10,110 bases of DNA from Lachnospiraceae bacterium UBA3711 (GCA_002371345.1 DFHY01000039.1:57799-67908); one strand, 5' to 3'. Counted from the stretch's first letter, positions 1-6,551 are shown. Numbers and translations are program-made. Notes: generated from the sequence alone by a model not told the origin.

Positions 1-72
1 CAAAAGGATACCTCGGAACTGATTCCCGGCCACGCGATCCAGGTTACGGCCGGAAATACACGGACAGACTGA
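1..72 (+). CDS. C-terminal end of an upstream CDS (partial)
   Basis: Frame 1 is open from the window edge and ends at TGA 70-72, two bases before the minC start. The 24 visible residues end in ...VTAGNTRTD and contain no diagnostic motif. The tight spacing to minC suggests that they share an operon. In related Clostridia the gene before minC is often the elongation transpeptidase PBP2 (mrdA) or another mre-cluster gene. That would fit here, but it is a guess from gene order and not from these residues. I do not recognise the product. Confidence 0.55.
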   Translation, partial: QKDTSELIPGHAIQVTAGNTRTD

Positions 73-73
73 T

Positions 74-853
74 ATGCAGTATTCATCTATCGAACTGAAG
101 AGCTCAAAGTATACGCTTACCCTGATCATGGATCCTTCCGTTCCTTTTGAGAGGATTCTTGCAGATGTGACGGATAAGTTCCGCTCGAGCGCCAGATTCT
201 TCCGCGGCGCTCAGATGGCGCTTGAATTCCGCGGCAGGAATCTGACGCAGGATGAGCAGCATGAGATAGTAAACGCGATAACCACAGGCTGCGGTCTCGA
301 TATCATCTGTATCCTCGAGATGGATGAGGACAAAGAAGAACTGCAGTATACAGCTATCACACAGGTTCTCAGGGACAGGCCGCAGACATCCGGAAACGGA
401 GCTGAAGGCTCCGCGGCCGGATCAGAAGATCATCCCGCCATGAACGCACAGGCCGCTGACATATTCCGCGGAAGCGTCCACAACGGGCAGAAGGTCTTCA
501 GCGACCGGTCCGTCCTGATTCTGGGCGACGTGGAGCCCCTTGCGGAGGTAAGCTGCAGCGGGAGCGTCTTTGTGGCGGGATTTGCCCTGGGAACACTCCG
601 CGCCGGTCTCAACAAAGACCCCGGCAGTTTCGCGGCTGCTCTTGTCCTGAAGCCTCAGAACCTTGAGGTATGCGGTCACAGAGGGATAACAGGAATACGC
701 AAAAAAACGATGGACGACAGCTATATGATCTCTCCCCAGGCCGCGGTTGTGGAGGAGGGGCATCTGAAGCTGGTTCCGATATCAGAAAAAACATGGAACC
801 ATCTTTTCGAAAAACCAGACGCTCCGGTAGAGCGCAGTAAGGAGCAGACATAA
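74..853 (+). CDS. minC: Septum site-determining protein MinC
   Basis: This protein of 259 residues has the two-domain MinC layout. An N-terminal FtsZ-inhibiting domain (about 5-85, with FFRGAQMALEFRGR at 42-55) is followed by a polar Ala/Gly/Ser linker (about 100-130). The C-terminal beta-helix domain (about 131-236) carries LILGDVEPLAEV at 148-159 and FVAGFALGTLRAG at 166-178. MinC antagonises FtsZ polymer assembly at the membrane when recruited by MinD. The start sits one base after the upstream stop with only a weak GGA (62-64) as ribosome binding site, which suggests translational coupling. Two points are odd. No minD or minE follows, since rodA starts one base after the stop. The motif usually read as RSGQ at the start of the C-terminal domain, needed for MinD binding in E. 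coli, reads HNGQ here (136-139). Family assignment is firm; whether it works without MinD is unknown. Confidence 0.92.
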   Translation: MQYSSIELKSSKYTLTLIMDPSVPFERILADVTDKFRSSARFFRGAQMALEFRGRNLTQDEQHEIVNAITTGCGLDIICILEMDEDKEELQYTAITQVLRDRPQTSGNGAEGSAAGSEDHPAMNAQAADIFRGSVHNGQKVFSDRSVLILGDVEPLAEVSCSGSVFVAGFALGTLRAGLNKDPGSFAAALVLKPQNLEVCGHRGITGIRKKTMDDSYMISPQAAVVEEGHLKLVPISEKTWNHLFEKPDAPVERSKEQT

Positions 854-854
854 T

Positions 855-2009
855 ATGTTTCGACAATATCGTCTGAGAAATTACAGTTTTCCGCTGATAG
901 CGGCCGTCATAGCGCTCTCCGTGATCGGAATCATGGTTATCGGAAGCGCCCAGCAGTCATCACAGACCAGACAGACCTTCGGCCTTGTGATAGGAGTGAC
1001 GGTCATGCTTGCGATGTCTGTATTCGACTATACAGTCTTTGTGAGAATGAGATGGATCCTGTTTCTGATCGGATGTCTTCTCCTTGTGGCCGTGCTTCTG
1101 ATCGGCGTAAATGTCGGAGGCGCCACGAGATGGATCAATATCGGCGTGCAGTTCCAGCCGTCCGACCTGATGAAGATGGCCATTATAGTGTTCTTCGCCG
1201 GATATTTCCAGCAGTATGACGCGAAGCTGAATACTCCGAAGGTATTGCTGGGATCCATCCTGATCATGGCGGTTCCGCTGTTTTTGATATACAGAGAGCC
1301 GGATCTGTCCACGACAATCGTCACAGCGCTGATATTTTGTGTTATACTGTTCACAGCAGGTCTTAGCTGGAAGATAATAATATCTGTTCTGGCAATTGTC
1401 GTTCCGAGCGCGGCGATCTTCCTCAGCATAGTTCTCAGTCCCGACCAGGAGCTGATAGCGGATTACCAGAGGGACCGTATCCTGTCATGGCTCAGGCCTA
1501 TGGAATACGCGGATGAAGCATACCAGCAGCAGAACTCCATAATCGCGATAGGCTCCGGGCAGCTGTACGGAAAGGGCCTTAACAACAACGCGGTAAGTTC
1601 GGTCAAGAACGGAAACTTCATCTCCGAGCCTCAGACAGACTTCATTTTCGCCGTCGCCGGCGAGGAGCTTGGTTTCGCGGGGTGTCTCGCGATCGTAGCC
1701 CTCGAGCTGATAATAGCTGTCCTGTGCGTGAGGATCGGCCTTAAGGCCAGAGAGAAGTCCGGGATGCTGATATGTATGGGTGTCGGATCGCTGATACTGT
1801 TTCAGAGCTCGCTGAATATCGGCGTCACAACGGGCCTTATGCCCAACACGGGAATTACGCTCCCGTTCGTCAGCTACGGGGTCACATCGCTCGTAACCTT
1901 CTGCATGCAGATCGGGCTGGTGCTTAACGTCGGGCTTCAGCCGCGGCGTGAGAGAGCAGAGACGGATCCGTCAAAGCACAGATTCCGGCCGACCTACCTT
2001 TCAACTTAG
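855..2009 (+). CDS. rodA: Rod-shape SEDS peptidoglycan glycosyltransferase RodA
   Basis: A polytopic membrane protein of 384 residues from the SEDS (RodA/FtsW/SpoVE) family, which polymerises lipid II into glycan strands with a class B PBP during lateral wall growth. About ten hydrophobic segments are visible between residues 12 and 360. Family signatures include GGATRWI (88-94), QPSDLMKM (101-108), REPDLST (147-153), the large extracellular loop with IAIGSGQLYGKGL (230-242), and EPQTDFIFAVAGEELGF (258-274). Asp262 of the TDFIF motif matches the essential Asp of RodA, and W93 another conserved residue. Near the C-terminus MPNTGITLPFVSYGVTS (329-345) has SYGVTS where SYGGSS is usual. Its place between minC and mgsA, and outside any division or sporulation cluster, favours RodA over FtsW or SpoVE. 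The ribosome binding site is AAGGAG at 839-844, inside the end of minC, so translation is probably coupled. Confidence 0.9.
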   Translation: MFRQYRLRNYSFPLIAAVIALSVIGIMVIGSAQQSSQTRQTFGLVIGVTVMLAMSVFDYTVFVRMRWILFLIGCLLLVAVLLIGVNVGGATRWINIGVQFQPSDLMKMAIIVFFAGYFQQYDAKLNTPKVLLGSILIMAVPLFLIYREPDLSTTIVTALIFCVILFTAGLSWKIIISVLAIVVPSAAIFLSIVLSPDQELIADYQRDRILSWLRPMEYADEAYQQQNSIIAIGSGQLYGKGLNNNAVSSVKNGNFISEPQTDFIFAVAGEELGFAGCLAIVALELIIAVLCVRIGLKAREKSGMLICMGVGSLILFQSSLNIGVTTGLMPNTGITLPFVSYGVTSLVTFCMQIGLVLNVGLQPRRERAETDPSKHRFRPTYLST

Positions 2010-2021
2010 TTTGTGGGTGAT

Positions 2022-2041
2022 CTTTGCCGTTACCGGCAGAG
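2022..2041 (+). other. Short hairpin between rodA and mgsA
   Basis: An 8-bp stem (2022-2029 with 2034-2041, one G-U pair) closes a TTAC loop 13 bases after the rodA stop. It is followed by an A-rich stretch and not by a T run, so it does not look like an intrinsic terminator. It could be a processing or stability element. A weak -10-like TATGAT follows at 2056-2061 without a good -35, so I do not call a promoter. Confidence 0.3.
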
Positions 2042-2101
2042 TTAAAGAATAAAGATATGATACTACCGGGTGACAATTAGACGAAAGGAGGCGCAGAATC
2101 G

Positions 2102-2506
2102 ATGAATATCGGATTCATTGCACATGATGCCAAGAAAAAACTCATGCAGAACTGCTGTATCGCCTATCACTCGATCCTGGCATGGCATGATCTTTACGCT
2201 ACCGGAACAACAGGGAGGCTGATTCAGGACGCTACAGGACTGCCTGTACACAAGTTTCTCGAAGGACATGTCGGCGGAGAACAACAGATGAGCGCCATGG
2301 TGGAGCAGAATCAGATGGATCTGGTGCTGTTCTTCCGTGATCCCGAGAGTACTGCCTCAACGCGCAGCGAGGTTGCGGATCTGACAAAGGTCATCCGCAT
2401 GTGCGACCTGCACAACGTTCCTCTCGCAACAAACATCGCGACGGCTGAGATGCTGTTGAAGTCGCTCGAGAGAGGAGATCTGGACTGGCGGGAGATGTAT
2501 CACTGA
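2102..2506 (+). CDS. mgsA: Methylglyoxal synthase
   Basis: A protein of 134 residues from the MGS-like family. The enzyme converts dihydroxyacetone phosphate to methylglyoxal and phosphate, a cytosolic bypass of lower glycolysis that releases phosphate under sugar-phosphate stress. Conserved parts are IGFIAHDAKKK (3-13), the phosphate-binding LYATGTTGRLI (31-41), FFRDP (77-81) and NVPLATNIATAE (105-116). H8 and D9 match His19 and Asp20 of E. coli MgsA, and D80 matches Asp91. Three active-site positions differ on alignment from memory: E60 for catalytic Asp71 (GGEQQ in place of GGDQQ), T87 for His98 and E90 for Asp101. The fold and assignment are solid, but catalytic activity is less certain. 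The start is fixed by a strong AAAGGAGG site at 2084-2091. The gene follows rodA by 92 bases, as is common in related Clostridia, and precedes the carboxypeptidase by 11 bases. Confidence 0.88.
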   Translation: MNIGFIAHDAKKKLMQNCCIAYHSILAWHDLYATGTTGRLIQDATGLPVHKFLEGHVGGEQQMSAMVEQNQMDLVLFFRDPESTASTRSEVADLTKVIRMCDLHNVPLATNIATAEMLLKSLERGDLDWREMYH

Positions 2507-2517
2507 AGCAGAATAAT

Positions 2518-3606
2518 ATGAAGAAAGATCGTATTCAGAAACCCGACTATTACACACAGCGTGAATGGAACCGCATACGCACAAGGGAAAAGGCACAGGC
2601 AAGGGCAGCAAGAAATCTCGCTCTTCTGGCGGTTGTTATGCTGGCGGTCGCAGCACTCATGATATACGGAGTATGGTATTTCATCATCCGTTCACATGAT
2701 TCAGGCCTCAGGCTTCCGTACAGTATGGAGAACAGTGTATTCGGTATTCATACCGGAGGAGCCATGATGGTGAAGTCCGAACCTTTTGCCAGGGGATTGT
2801 GCGTAACTGAGACCGACGTTGACGCTGACGCTATATTCATCAGTGCCGCCGAAGCCGCTCTGTTTGACGTCACCGCTGAGAACGTAGTATACGCCAAGAA
2901 CATATTCGAACAGAGATCCCCCGCTTCGCTTACGAAGATAATGACTGCTCTTGTAGCTCTGCGCTATGGGAACATGGACGATATGGTTACGGTCGACGAC
3001 GCGGCATTTGACATTGAGGAGGCCTCATCGGTCTGCGAACTGCACAGGGGTGACCGGCTCACGCTGAAGCAGCTAATGTACGGTATGCTTATCGCGTCCG
3101 GAAACGACGCGGCGCAGATGATCGCCGAACATGTCGGCGGCGGAAGCATCAGCCATTTCGTTGAGATGATGAACCAGACAGCTCTGGAGCTTGGCGCGAC
3201 ACATACGCATTTTGTAAATGCTCACGGCCTGACCGCAAGTGACCACTACACCTGCGCGTACGACGTATATCTGATGATGAACGCGGCCATGAAGTACGAT
3301 CTGTTTATGGACATCATTCAGAGGCAGAACTATTACGCGGAGTATACAGACGCGGACGGTGACGCCTACGCCATGACATGGGACACGACAGACCACTATC
3401 TGTCCGGTGAGGCGTCAAAGCCGTCAAACGTCGTGGTATACGGAGGAAAGACCGGAACGACGGAGGATGCAGGTGCATGCCTTGCCCTTGTCAGCAAGGA
3501 TCTGTACGGCAATCCTTTCATATCAGTGATACTGCATTCCGACTCGAAGGATACGCTGTATCCGGAGATGAACCAGGTGCTGTCTCTGGTGCCGTCATCC
3601 GGCTGA
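2518..3606 (+). CDS. D-alanyl-D-alanine carboxypeptidase (DacF-type, peptidase S11), N-terminally anchored
   Basis: A serine DD-carboxypeptidase of 362 residues that removes the terminal D-Ala from peptidoglycan pentapeptides outside the membrane. The three penicillin-binding motifs are all present: SLTK at 137-140 (nucleophile S137), SGN at 194-196 and KTG at 311-313. A highly charged cytoplasmic stretch (1-33, rich in Lys, Arg and Glu) precedes one transmembrane segment (about 34-57). There is no cleavage site I trust, so the enzyme is probably held by this N-terminal anchor. The protein stops about 50 residues after KTG. It therefore lacks the C-terminal PBP5-type domain and amphipathic anchor of classical DacA/DacF. 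The ribosome binding site before ATG 2518 is weak (GAAG at 2505-2508 is the best I see). It starts 11 bases after mgsA and is likely read from the same transcript. The match is to the DacF/DacB group; the exact paralogue cannot be told. Confidence 0.9.
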   Translation: MKKDRIQKPDYYTQREWNRIRTREKAQARAARNLALLAVVMLAVAALMIYGVWYFIIRSHDSGLRLPYSMENSVFGIHTGGAMMVKSEPFARGLCVTETDVDADAIFISAAEAALFDVTAENVVYAKNIFEQRSPASLTKIMTALVALRYGNMDDMVTVDDAAFDIEEASSVCELHRGDRLTLKQLMYGMLIASGNDAAQMIAEHVGGGSISHFVEMMNQTALELGATHTHFVNAHGLTASDHYTCAYDVYLMMNAAMKYDLFMDIIQRQNYYAEYTDADGDAYAMTWDTTDHYLSGEASKPSNVVVYGGKTGTTEDAGACLALVSKDLYGNPFISVILHSDSKDTLYPEMNQVLSLVPSSG

Positions 3607-3618
3607 CTGAGACTTGAA

Positions 3619-3647
3619 TTGACTGCAAACGATTGAAAAGCTATACT
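3619..3647 (+). promoter_or_regulatory. Predicted sigma-A promoter upstream of the leader ORF and P-loop gene
   Basis: TTGACT (3619-3624) and TATACT (3642-3647) are separated by exactly 17 bases, each one mismatch from the consensus. It begins 13 bases after the carboxypeptidase stop. The expected transcription start is near 3653-3655, giving an untranslated leader of about 100 bases before the P-loop gene. It is the best-matching promoter in the window. Confidence 0.75.
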
Positions 3648-3671
3648 GATTCTGGACATTCAATGCGCCCA

Positions 3672-3693
3672 TGCCGCGTCGCATGCCGCGGTG
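3672..3693 (+). other. GC-rich 5'-UTR hairpin with direct repeat CATGCCGCG
   Basis: The nonamer CATGCCGCG occurs twice, at 3670-3678 and 3682-3690, 12 bases apart. CCGCG (3674-3678) can pair with CGCGG (3687-3691) around an 8-base loop, and two wobble pairs extend the stem outward. The stem ends just before the GGGAGG ribosome binding site of the leader ORF, so it might influence its use. This is read by eye and no energy was calculated. Confidence 0.35.
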
Positions 3694-3707
3694 CGGGAGG
3701 TTTGGAT

Positions 3708-3761
3708 ATGTTTAACCGGCGCTTTCGGCGTCACCACTTCATAGGAGGACATCAAATATGA
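3708..3761 (+). CDS. Predicted 17-residue basic leader peptide, coupled to the P-loop gene
   Basis: ATG 3708 follows a strong GGGAGG ribosome binding site (3695-3700) with 7-base spacing. The 17 codons encode MFNRRFRRHHFIGGHQI, with four Arg and three His residues. The TGA (3759-3761) overlaps the ATG of the P-loop gene (3758-3760) as ATGA, the classic arrangement of translational coupling. The P-loop gene's own AGGAGG (3743-3748) lies inside this ORF, so a ribosome on the leader would cover or unfold that site. It sits downstream of the near-consensus promoter in the same direction. It may be a regulatory leader or a small protein. Chance is possible, because it is very short and I cannot compare homologues. 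No function is known. Confidence 0.45.
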   Translation: MFNRRFRRHHFIGGHQI

Positions 3762-4195
3762 TACAGTTCATCATCGGTGAAAAGGGAAAAGGTAAGACCA
3801 AGGTTCTGCTTGAGAAGGCAAACCGCGAAGTAAAGGAAGCAACCGGAAACGTTGTTTATCTTGATAAGAATACGCAGCATATGTTTGAGCTCAACAACAA
3901 GATCCGTCTTATCGATGTGACAAACTACCCGCTCACCGACGCAGATGAATTCATCGGCTTTATCTGTGGGATCATTTCACAGGATCACGATCTTGAGAAG
4001 GTTTACCTTGACAGCTTCCTCAGGATAGCAAAGCTCGAAGGCAGGGATCTTGATGTCGAGAGCGCGGTGGTTCCCGTTCTCGCCCAGCTGGCTTCGATAA
4101 GCACCCAGTTCTCGGTAGATTTTATCATCAGCATCTCACTGACGAGGGAGCAGCTTCCGTCGGAGTATCATGATATGATAGTCGCCCAGCTGTAA
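3758..4195 (+). CDS. Small P-loop NTPase-like protein of unknown function
   Basis: A soluble protein of 145 residues. MIQFIIGEKGKGKTK places a Walker A motif (GEKGKGKT, 7-14) directly on the first beta strand. A possible Walker B strand is KVYLD (81-85), ending in Asp85. A second strand near DFIISIS (121-127) fits a compact Rossmann-type P-loop domain. It has no transmembrane segment and is smaller than most AAA or ABC ATPases. From memory, similar short proteins in Lachnospiraceae are labelled hypothetical or, misleadingly, PilT-like. The start is fixed by AGGAGG (3743-3748) at 9-base spacing. It has its own promoter at 3619-3647 and a hairpin after it at 4248-4274, so it may be a separate unit. 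Its neighbours are a DD-carboxypeptidase and an adaptor-like membrane protein, hinting at an envelope role, but that is inference only. Confidence 0.75.
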   Translation: MIQFIIGEKGKGKTKVLLEKANREVKEATGNVVYLDKNTQHMFELNNKIRLIDVTNYPLTDADEFIGFICGIISQDHDLEKVYLDSFLRIAKLEGRDLDVESAVVPVLAQLASISTQFSVDFIISISLTREQLPSEYHDMIVAQL

Positions 4196-4247
4196 GATCC
4201 TTAAGTGAGTTTGTGATAGTTTTTATGGATTAATCTCAGTAATCTCT

Positions 4248-4287
4248 CATCGAGTAGGGCAATCCTACTCGATGTTGCTGTTCGTTC
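4248..4287 (+). terminator. Probable intrinsic terminator after the P-loop gene
   Basis: CATCGAGTAGG (4248-4258) and CCTACTCGATG (4264-4274) form a perfect 11-bp stem with a GCAAT loop, 53 bases after the stop codon. The tail (TTGCTGTTCGTTC, 4275-4287) is T-rich but interrupted, so termination may be partial. It lies just upstream of a new promoter, which fits a boundary between transcription units. Confidence 0.55.
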
Positions 4288-4295
4288 AAAATCAG

Positions 4296-4307
4296 CAGCT
4301 GCAGCTG
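4296..4307. promoter_or_regulatory. Perfect 12-bp palindrome, operator candidate
   Basis: CAGCTGCAGCTG is a perfect palindrome made of two CAGCTG halves. It covers the place where the -35 box of the 4314-4322 promoter would be, about 23-34 bases before the expected start of transcription. A repressor or activator could bind here. No regulator can be named. Confidence 0.3.
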
Positions 4308-4313
4308 AACGTC

Positions 4314-4322
4314 TGATATAAT
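4314..4322 (+). promoter_or_regulatory. Extended -10 promoter upstream of the adaptor-like gene
   Basis: TGATATAAT is a perfect extended -10 element (TGN followed by TATAAT). There is no recognisable -35 box at 4294-4299, which extended -10 promoters can tolerate. The expected start near 4329 leaves an untranslated leader of about 45-55 bases, which includes a T6 run at 4353-4358. Confidence 0.55.
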
Positions 4323-4372
4323 CGTCGTTCACTGTTACGCCGGGCGATGATGCTTTTTTCTGATAGGAGATA

Positions 4373-5767
4373 TTGTCTGTTTTGTTGGGGTGGAATAGGA
4401 ATCGGTTCAGACGGTCTGATAAGGTGAGGAGCATTCCGACATCCGTGAATGTAGGCACGCTGATGTTCGGTTTGATTCTTATCTATATTATAATTACCCT
4501 GATTCTCTATCTCACCCAGAAGCATGTCGCGGGATATGAGGTTGTCGAGGGCACAATCTCAGGCAATTACCGCTACAGCGCCGTCGCGATCAAGGACGAG
4601 GAGGTCGAGAACAGCGATGTGTCGGGTTCTATCACGTATTATGCCAGGGAGGGCTCAAAGGCAAACGTTGACATGGTCATATGCTCGGTGGGCGCTTCAC
4701 CTTCCCTGAATGACAGTTCAAAGAGCAGCCTTGTAACGAACCTGTCAGATGAGGATTTCACGCAGGCAAAAAATGAAATGACGACATTCGCTGTCAATTT
4801 CAGTGAGAATATGTTCTCTGAAGTGTACAGCTTCAAGTCCGATATGCAGGGAGTTATTCTGCAGTCATCGGTAAATGAAGACGCCGGGGAATATGTCAGG
4901 AACAGCTATACAGCGCCGGTTCCGGGATTCGTTGTCTATTCCGTAGACGGGATGGAGGGGCTGACCGCCGAAGAGCTTACGATGGACTGCTTCAATATCG
5001 GTTCATACCAGAATCAGAACCTCAGGCTGAAAAGTTCCGTAAACGCAGGTGATCCCATATATAAGCTCGTCACAAACGACACATGGAGCCTGTGCTTCCC
5101 GGTCAATGACGCTCTCAGAAGAGACCTTGAGGACGTATCCACTGTCAGGGTAAGATTTCTGAAGGACAACGAGACCTTCTCGGCCCCGATTGAGATGACG
5201 GAGGGAGCGGACGGAATATACGGAAAGATTACTCTCAAGACCTCCCTTGTCAGGTACGTGACGGACCGTTATCTTGAGATAGAGCTGATCCTTAACCGCG
5301 CGAAGGGACTGAAGATCCCGGTTTCATCCATTACCCAGAAGACATTTGTGGAAATACCGGATGAATATGTCAGCGTCAATGAAGATACCTCCAGCGAGGT
5401 ATTTCTTACCAGGGAGACATTCCTTGCGGACGGCTCATCATCGACCTCAAATATTACCGCTTCGGTGTATTCCCATGACGACGAGGCAGGCTGTTATCTG
5501 ATCAATCCCGGACTGTTCGAGATCGGGGATTATGTGGTTATGCCGGGAACCACCCGCAAGTATCAGATTACGGACGATACCGTCCGGACGATCCAGGGCG
5601 TTTATAATATCAACAAGGGCTACGCTGTTTTCCGTCAGGTTACAATCCTTGATGAGAACGAGGAGTTCTGTATCGTTGATCCAGGAAATGTGTACGGTCT
5701 TTCAGCGCATGACAGGATAGTCCTGGATGCATCGAAGGTTAAAGATGACGATATTATCAAGAGTTGA
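4373..5767 (+). CDS. HlyD/RND-adaptor-like single-pass membrane protein
   Basis: A protein of 464 residues. A short basic cytoplasmic end (1-26) is followed by one transmembrane helix (about 28-48) and a large extracytoplasmic part. That part shows adaptor-type pieces: a first lipoyl-like half (VSGSITYYAREGSK, 83-96), a second half (APVPGFVVYSVDG), then LKSSVNAGDPIYKLV, a beta-barrel-like segment with GLKIPVSSIT, and a C-terminal domain ending GLSAHDRIVLD. Such adaptors normally link an inner-membrane exporter to the outside, but no transporter is encoded nearby. Similar proteins next to yggS and sepF occur in Lachnospiraceae, as I recall, without known function. The start is uncertain. The frame opens only after TAG 4364-4366 and offers TTG at 4373, 4382 or 4385. 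AGGAG (4365-4369) is 3, 12 or 15 bases away respectively, none of them ideal. An extended -10 promoter lies upstream. Confidence 0.75.
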   Translation: MSVLLGWNRNRFRRSDKVRSIPTSVNVGTLMFGLILIYIIITLILYLTQKHVAGYEVVEGTISGNYRYSAVAIKDEEVENSDVSGSITYYAREGSKANVDMVICSVGASPSLNDSSKSSLVTNLSDEDFTQAKNEMTTFAVNFSENMFSEVYSFKSDMQGVILQSSVNEDAGEYVRNSYTAPVPGFVVYSVDGMEGLTAEELTMDCFNIGSYQNQNLRLKSSVNAGDPIYKLVTNDTWSLCFPVNDALRRDLEDVSTVRVRFLKDNETFSAPIEMTEGADGIYGKITLKTSLVRYVTDRYLEIELILNRAKGLKIPVSSITQKTFVEIPDEYVSVNEDTSSEVFLTRETFLADGSSSTSNITASVYSHDDEAGCYLINPGLFEIGDYVVMPGTTRKYQITDDTVRTIQGVYNINKGYAVFRQVTILDENEEFCIVDPGNVYGLSAHDRIVLDASKVKDDDIIKS

Positions 5768-5852
5768 GAAGATCACAATGTCAATGTCTGTGAACCTTTC
5801 CGTCTGATTTCAGGCTGTTGATTAATCAGTGCTGCAGAAAATGGAGATTGTT

Positions 5853-6551
5853 ATGAGCTTTATTGAAAATAACCTCAGGGATGTTGAGAACAGAATAGAG
5901 AGGGCGTGTATACGCTCAGGAAGAAGCAGGAATGACGTCACTCTGATTGTTGTCAGTAAGACCAAGCCCGTCTCTATGATCGAGGAAGTGATCGGACTCG
6001 GTCCCAGGGACTTCGGGGAGAATAAACCTCAGGAGCTCAGGGATAAGTACGAGGTTCTTCCTAAGGATCTTCGTTGGCATATGATCGGAAACCTGCAGCG
6101 CAACAAGGTCAAATATGTTGTCGGAAGGGCGGTGATGATTCATTCCGTCAATTCTGAGAAGCTTGCGGAGGAAATCGACAAAGAGAGCGAAAAACACGGT
6201 CTGATAATGCCTTGCCTGGTTGAAGTCAACATGGCTCACGAGGAGACAAAACAGGGGATCGCGCCTGAAGAAGCCGCTGAGTTCATCAGGAAGATATCCC
6301 TCCTTAATAATATCCGTATCGAAGGGCTGATGACGGTCGCGCCGTATGTGGCTGATCCGGAATTAAACCGGTCCTGTTTCCGGGCCCTGAGGAATTTGGC
6401 GGTTGACATAGCCGCAGAAAACATTGATAATACTAATATGCGTCATCTGAGTATGGGTATGACAGGCGATTTTGAGGTCGCCATTGAAGAGGGCGCAACC
6501 ATGATCCGTGTAGGAACAGGGATTCTGGGGGAGAGGAATTACAGTATATGA
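5853..6551 (+). CDS. yggS: YggS/PROSC family PLP homeostasis protein
   Basis: A protein of 232 residues from the COG0325 family, which binds pyridoxal 5'-phosphate without known catalysis and balances vitamin B6 and amino-acid pools in the cytosol. It folds like the N-terminal barrel of alanine racemase. VVSKTKP (33-39) holds the PLP lysine K36, at the same position as in E. coli YggS. Other family blocks are FGENKPQEL (53-61), WHMIGNLQRNK (75-85), VNMAHEETKQGI (about 130-141), EGLMTVAPY and LSMGMTGDFEVAIEEGATMIRVG near the end, read here in parts. I chose ATG 5853 because GGAG (5843-5846) lies 6 bases upstream and the family usually begins close to this point; a GTG at 5829 would add 8 residues. 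Its last four bases overlap sepF (ATGA), and the yggS-sepF pair is widely conserved in Gram-positive bacteria. Confidence 0.93.
   Translation: MSFIENNLRDVENRIERACIRSGRSRNDVTLIVVSKTKPVSMIEEVIGLGPRDFGENKPQELRDKYEVLPKDLRWHMIGNLQRNKVKYVVGRAVMIHSVNSEKLAEEIDKESEKHGLIMPCLVEVNMAHEETKQGIAPEEAAEFIRKISLLNNIRIEGLMTVAPYVADPELNRSCFRALRNLAVDIAAENIDNTNMRHLSMGMTGDFEVAIEEGATMIRVGTGILGERNYSI

Noticed and set aside
1028..1429. Minus-strand open frame of 133 codons inside rodA
   Set aside because: It lies wholly within a firmly identified gene, has no recognisable protein features, and no ribosome binding site or promoter that would support it. Codon-bias shadow.
4347..4427. 26-codon ORF (MMLFSD...) before and across the adaptor start
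   Set aside because: It has no usable ribosome binding site and no coding-like composition, and it overlaps the adaptor gene out of frame. Kept only as a possible sign of a miscalled start.
5804..5829. CTGATT...AATCAG inverted repeat and TGATTAATCA palindrome before yggS
   Set aside because: Stem of only 6 bp with a 14-base loop and no T run. AT-rich palindromes of 10 bases are common by chance.
5829..5852. GTG 5829 as an alternative yggS start
   Set aside because: It would add 8 residues beyond the usual family start and has no ribosome binding site, while ATG 5853 has GGAG at 6 bases.
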